Notes under the pieces: generated by a model
The model's database searches: none
What the model was told of the DNA's origin: nothing
What the model saw: the letters and a program-made list of their open reading frames with translations, nothing else
NCBI RefSeq assembly: GCF_021917145.1
Contig: NC_061074.1
Location: 5,465,837-5,529,836 of the forward strand
DNA length: 64,000 nt
Direction of reading: 5' to 3'
From: Hypomesus transpacificus
Taxonomy: Eukaryota > Chordata > Actinopteri > Osmeriformes > Osmeridae
Translations under genes and position numbers: made by a program
Shown: in pieces, positions 63,427 through 64,000 of the stretch
How the letters are laid out: each line of letters starts with the position of its first letter
Numbering within the stretch: position 1 is the first letter of the stretch

Positions 63427-63943
63427 GTGAGACCACACACCCACTGACTGCCAGGCTACCATCTTTGTACACAATATATTTGTATGGGGACCTTCTGAAA
63501 ATTGGTCCATTTGTGATAAAAGCATTTGAGCATTTCTACCAATGTTATGAGACAATTGGAAGTCAGCTTATCAGTTTAGGGACACTTAAGTTGGCCTTTT
63601 TGTTTGTTTCCTAAGTTTTACATGTATTTTGTTATTTCCAAATGCCCTCTTTTCCCTCACAATTGGTTTTCGGCAAGGCGTTCACATGAGATCTCCACAA
63701 CCTGTTTGTTTCATGCAGCTTATCTTGGACACAAGTGAACTGGTGTTTGTGCAGCGTTACTGCTGCATATCTCGTAGTTTATATAGATGTGGAATTTCTT
63801 TTCATAGGGGATAGAAAACGTATTTTCCCAGGTAGAAACAAATGTAATTGAAAGTGACGTCTGTCTGTTTTTTTTACGCTAGCAATCATTACCCGTATGC
63901 TATGTTGTGCATTAATTGTGGACACTGTAGGTTAAAGGGTCAA

Positions 63944-63949
63944 AATAAA
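63944..63949 (+). promoter_or_regulatory. prpf8: PRPF8 poly(A) signal
   Basis: AATAAA about 520 bp after the stop codon. The intervening 63427-63943 is most simply the 3' UTR and has no other feature. Confidence 0.75.
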
Positions 63950-64000
63950 GAACTTTTATAATAACCATTGCCTCAAGATTTGTGTCTTGGTGATTTGTAG

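Overview
This is a vertebrate nuclear DNA window, almost certainly from a teleost fish. The genes are split into many short exons with GT-AG junctions. The encoded proteins match vertebrate families along their length. The introns carry abundant dinucleotide microsatellites, minisatellites, a Tc1/mariner transposon and fish-type interspersed repeats. The species cannot be named from sequence alone. Exon maps were made by reading phase and splice sites by eye against remembered family sequences; no alignment was run.

Layout. (1) 1-37,381, minus strand: the 5' half of SGSM2, a RUN/TBC Rab-GAP. Twelve coding exons (about 483 residues) lie in the window. The TBC half lies beyond the left edge. 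Its introns 1, 2 and 3 (about 6, 20 and 4 kb) hold most of the repeats: a 28-bp minisatellite, a 31-bp minisatellite, a 1,331-bp hAT-type element with a perfect 8-bp target duplication, a 170-bp palindrome, a tRNA-derived SINE, and a 1,661-bp Tc1 element with one nonsense codon. (2) 39,483-42,240, minus: TNFAIP1 (BACURD2), six coding exons, 327 aa. (3) 43,808-44,565, plus: IFT20, four coding exons, 132 aa, head-to-head with TNFAIP1. (4) 46,343-48,918, minus: an arsenite methyltransferase (AS3MT)-family gene, ten exons, 364 aa, tail-to-tail with IFT20. (5) 49,828-63,426, plus: PRPF8, the U5 snRNP core protein, 42 coding exons, 2,338 residues if one missing base in exon 6 is allowed for.

The genes do not form one pathway. 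SGSM2 acts in Rab trafficking, TNFAIP1 in CUL3 ubiquitination, IFT20 in cilia, the AS3MT-like protein in methyl transfer to arsenic, and PRPF8 in splicing. Their order resembles the human chromosome 17 neighbourhood of SGSM2, PRPF8, TNFAIP1 and IFT20. Human AS3MT is on chromosome 10, so the AS3MT-like gene is the unexpected member here.

Most worth a second look: the AS3MT-like protein has glycine where human AS3MT has the arsenic-binding Cys206; a 1-bp deletion breaks the PRPF8 reading frame in exon 6; SGSM2 exon 11 has a TG-repeat acceptor and a frame-neutral 45-codon exon 12 follows it; and the hAT-type element has intact ends. I found no novel multi-gene system.
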